Origin: Acidobacteriota bacterium
Lineage (GTDB): Bacteria > Acidobacteriota > Terriglobia > Terriglobales > Acidobacteriaceae
Assembly (NCBI GenBank): GCA_021799405.1
Contig: JAJZAL010000212.1
Span: forward strand, 1 to 8,989
DNA length: 8,989 nt
Direction of reading: 5' to 3'
Shown: piece by piece, positions 6,945-8,989 of the stretch
How positions within the stretch are numbered: the stretch's first letter is position 1
Layout: every line of letters starts with the position of its first letter
Position numbers and translations under genes: made by a program
Notes under the pieces: model-generated
What the model was told of the DNA's origin: nothing
Databases searched by the model: none
What the model saw: the letters and a program-made list of their open reading frames with translations, nothing else

Positions 6945-8867
6945 TCAAGGAATCGTGCTTTGCTTACCAGCCTTCCGTGTGGAATGAAGCTCTTGAAACC
7001 GCACCGCTCCGGCAACTACGGCGCCGTTGGCGAGATTGGTCAACTTGACGGACGTCGGATCGTCAAACACTCCGAGCGAATGCCAATCACCCTGCCCCTT
7101 TTGTTGATTCACCGGGAATGACATCGAGCTGCCCCGATAGTAGACCGTGTAACTGGCATCGGTGGCCTGTTTCACACCCGGCTTGCTGATGCCGCCATAC
7201 CAGACCGAAATTTTGTACTCGCCGATGAACGGCGTATCCGACCGGTAGATCACATACGCGTTTGCCGGCCCCGGGGGCGCCCAGTAGGCAAAGTGGCCAA
7301 GATTGTTCGCAGCGTTGTCCATGCGCCACGCACTCCCAGTCAGCTGGTAGTGCGATCCCCCCGTGGGGTTCACCACCGTAGTGGCGTGCGACAGCATCTT
7401 CAGATTTGTTGAGTCACGGCCCTGCAAAATCGCAAGCCCAAAGTTATGCTTCCAGTCTGGATAGGACTCTGCCTGCTTAACCTCTTCCTGGATATGCTCG
7501 TCGAGCACCGCCTTCAGTCGTGCAGCTTGCCGGGGAATTTCCGAACAGATACTGTGCGGTTCCCGCCAGTCCGTCTCTTCGTCAAAACACTGAAGCCTGC
7601 CCGTGGGCATAGTCTCAATCAGCTTGTAACGGTTGCTGCGGATCGAATACTGGGGTACCAGGTTCGACTCTTCGGAAAAGATGTATTTGTGCGGCGGGGT
7701 CTTCGTCGTGCCTTCAATGATCGGCTTCAAGCTCACTCCATCCGTCTTCGCAGGAGCGGGCAAATCGTCGAGGCTCATAATCGTCGGAACAATGTCGTAG
7801 TTGCTCACCAGGTCATTGATCCGCTTGCCCGCTGGCACGTGCGGCCCGACCACGATCAATGGAACATGCAGGTCGGTGTTGTAGAGCGAACGGTGATCGG
7901 CCGTGTTGAAGTCTTTCGGATGCGAGTACAAGAGTTCGCCGTGATCGGACGTAAAGATGATGATGGTGTTCTTGTTTAGCCCAAGCGAGCGAACAGTATC
8001 CAGCAATTCACCAATGTAGTGGTCTGCATACAGAATTTTCCCCGCATATAACTCCCGCATCCTGCGGATCGCATGAATGTTTTGTAGCTTTGCCAGCCGG
8101 TGCAACTCCGGCGTGTCGCCCATGTTCGGGAAATTTCCCGGCTCCTTGAACCTGTCGTATGCCGCTGGCTCGTTGAAGGGAGCATGCGGTTCCATGTAGT
8201 GCACCCACAGGAAGAAGCGCTGATGCTGATGCTGCTCCAGCCATTTCTGGGCCCACGCCGTCGTCTTCGGCGCCGTCAGATAAAACTCGCTTGATCCCGG
8301 ATGCCCCGGAACCGGCAACTGATATCCCGGGAAAAATTTGAAGTAATCCCAGCCACGATGCACCACATCCCATATCGACCAGCAGTTCGCGTTATCAGCC
8401 GCCGTGATCATCCCATACGGTTTCAGCATTTCCGGCAAAATCGGCTTGTACGGAGACAGCAGCAACCTCGATGGAACTGCGGGCAGTTTCCCATCCGTCA
8501 GCGGCTGGCTGATCCTCGGCCCACATCCCTCATAAGGAGGAAGCGTCATGCCGTGGACCGTCGGGAACAGCCCTGTCAGGATCACCCCAAAGGACGGCGT
8601 CGTCCACGGAGCCCCCGCGTACATCCGCGTAAATACCGTGCCTCTGGCCGCCAACTTCTCAAGGTTCGGCGTGTCATTGTACGGCGCCCCGTACAAATGC
8701 ATGTAGTTGGCACTCATCTGATCAGCCGTCAACAAAATGACGTTGTACGGCGCAGTTTTCTCTTGCGAGTTCTGCTGCACCTTAGCCGACGCCGTGACCG
8801 GCACCGCCGCCAAACAAAGACTCAGGATCAAACCTCTCCAGCCCATTCCCGCTAACCCTCTGTGCAT
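6945..8867 (-). CDS. Exported sulfatase-like hydrolase (alkaline phosphatase superfamily) with golvesin-type C-terminal domain; Thr at the formylglycine position
   Basis: A 640-residue secreted or periplasmic enzyme. A signal peptide covers about residues 1-28 (core LILSLCLAAVPV, cleavage after ASA). The sulfatase/alkaline-phosphatase fold spans about 40-470: VILLTADQ with metal ligand Asp49, the nucleophile motif WTTPSFGVILTG (88-99), HYMEPHAPF (223-231), TSDHGE with metal ligands Asp308-His309, and HRSLYNTDLHVPLIVVGP (325-342). Classical sulfatases have Cys/Ser-X-Pro-X-Arg here; this protein has Thr89-Thr-Pro-Ser-Phe, so it lacks the formylglycine precursor and the following Arg. Threonine nucleophiles occur in related phosphodiesterases and phosphoethanolamine transferases, so an ester other than sulfate is possible. 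Residues about 505-626 match the golvesin C-terminal/xanthan-lyase-like beta-sandwich (YWAPP, GEYKISVWY, ASYTVYY, VNQQ, GDWHSLGVF, VVAGAVRF). ATG 8865-8867 has AAAGGA 7 nt upstream. It is probably the first gene of the set with the receptor. Confidence 0.9.
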   Translation of the reverse strand: MHRGLAGMGWRGLILSLCLAAVPVTASAKVQQNSQEKTAPYNVILLTADQMSANYMHLYGAPYNDTPNLEKLAARGTVFTRMYAGAPWTTPSFGVILTGLFPTVHGMTLPPYEGCGPRISQPLTDGKLPAVPSRLLLSPYKPILPEMLKPYGMITAADNANCWSIWDVVHRGWDYFKFFPGYQLPVPGHPGSSEFYLTAPKTTAWAQKWLEQHQHQRFFLWVHYMEPHAPFNEPAAYDRFKEPGNFPNMGDTPELHRLAKLQNIHAIRRMRELYAGKILYADHYIGELLDTVRSLGLNKNTIIIFTSDHGELLYSHPKDFNTADHRSLYNTDLHVPLIVVGPHVPAGKRINDLVSNYDIVPTIMSLDDLPAPAKTDGVSLKPIIEGTTKTPPHKYIFSEESNLVPQYSIRSNRYKLIETMPTGRLQCFDEETDWREPHSICSEIPRQAARLKAVLDEHIQEEVKQAESYPDWKHNFGLAILQGRDSTNLKMLSHATTVVNPTGGSHYQLTGSAWRMDNAANNLGHFAYWAPPGPANAYVIYRSDTPFIGEYKISVWYGGISKPGVKQATDASYTVYYRGSSMSFPVNQQKGQGDWHSLGVFDDPTSVKLTNLANGAVVAGAVRFQELHSTRKAGKQSTIP

Positions 8868-8874
8868 TCACTTT

Positions 8875-8880
8875 TCCTTT
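8875..8880 (-). promoter_or_regulatory. Ribosome binding site of the sulfatase-like gene
   Basis: AAAGGA on the minus strand lies seven nucleotides before ATG 8865-8867. It supports this start over the internal ATG at codon 8, which would shorten the signal peptide and has a weaker upstream match. Confidence 0.55.
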
Positions 8881-8949
8881 TCGCATCTACAACTGCTCAA
8901 ACTGCCATCTCTGTCCGAGGACTCCGGAATCTCCACGGAAACTGAGCCG

Positions 8950-8988
8950 TCAATCCTCCAGAAAATGCTTCAACCATCGACGACTCTG
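8950..8988 (-). CDS. Possible 3' end of an upstream gene (last 12 codons only)
   Basis: On the minus strand the right edge can be read as QSRRWLKHFLED followed by TGA at 8950-8952, which has the look of a charged, helical protein C-terminus. It would end 82 bp before the sulfatase-like start. With only 12 codons, this is weak: a second frame from the edge also stays open, to TGA at 8897-8899. No family can be named. Confidence 0.2.
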   Translation of the reverse strand, partial: QSRRWLKHFLED

Positions 8989-8989
8989 T

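Noticed and set aside
7446..7979. Plus-strand open frame of 177 codons opposite the sulfatase-like gene
   Set aside because: Antisense shadow with no family resemblance and no supporting start signal.
8301..8855. Plus-strand open frame of 184 codons opposite the sulfatase-like N-terminal half
   Set aside because: Extremely Arg-rich translation, antisense to conserved motifs of the sulfatase-like enzyme, with no recognisable domain.
8948..8953. TTGACG as a -35 box for the sulfatase-like gene
   Set aside because: No acceptable -10 hexamer at 16-18 bp spacing, and major-sigma consensus is unreliable for this group; not enough to call a promoter.

Overview
The window most resembles a chromosomal segment of an Acidobacteriota (Terriglobia-type) soil bacterium. 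The main evidence is a very large Oar-like TonB-dependent receptor with an N-terminal carboxypeptidase-regulatory-like domain and the 'LLDGATT...SAQYG.GG..N..SKGG.N.FHGEAYEYFQN' plug signature, which that phylum carries in many paralogues. A Tat-exported family 2 glycoside hydrolase and an exported sulfatase-like enzyme fit the same lifestyle. The assignment is by recognition only; no search was run.

All genes lie on the minus strand, so transcription runs right to left. From the right: a possible last few codons of an upstream gene (8950-8988); a sulfatase-like hydrolase with a signal peptide and a golvesin/xanthan-lyase-type C-terminal domain (6945-8867); the TonB-dependent receptor (3483-6809, GTG start); a 283-bp intergenic segment with three inverted repeats, one a convincing rho-independent terminator for the receptor transcript; a GH2 enzyme with a twin-arginine signal (782-3199); and, about 25-45 bp after the GH2 stop, the broken end of an ISL3-family transposase that runs off the left edge.

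A coherent reading is a small glycan-use locus. The receptor would import an oligosaccharide or other glycan-derived ligand across the outer membrane, the GH2 enzyme would cut a beta-linked sugar in the periplasm, and the sulfatase-like enzyme would remove an ester-linked substituent. No SusD-like lipoprotein is present in the window. The sulfatase-like protein carries threonine where classical sulfatases have the cysteine or serine that becomes formylglycine, so sulfatase activity should not be assumed.

The transposase remnant has lost its N-terminal part and carries an in-frame amber codon. The most notable points are the Thr-for-Cys/Ser active site fused to a golvesin-like domain, the three inverted repeats between receptor and GH2 gene, and a 21-bp near-identical sequence shared by the terminator and the GH2 coding region. 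I see no CRISPR array, tRNA, rRNA or defence system, and no clear sign of an entirely new system.
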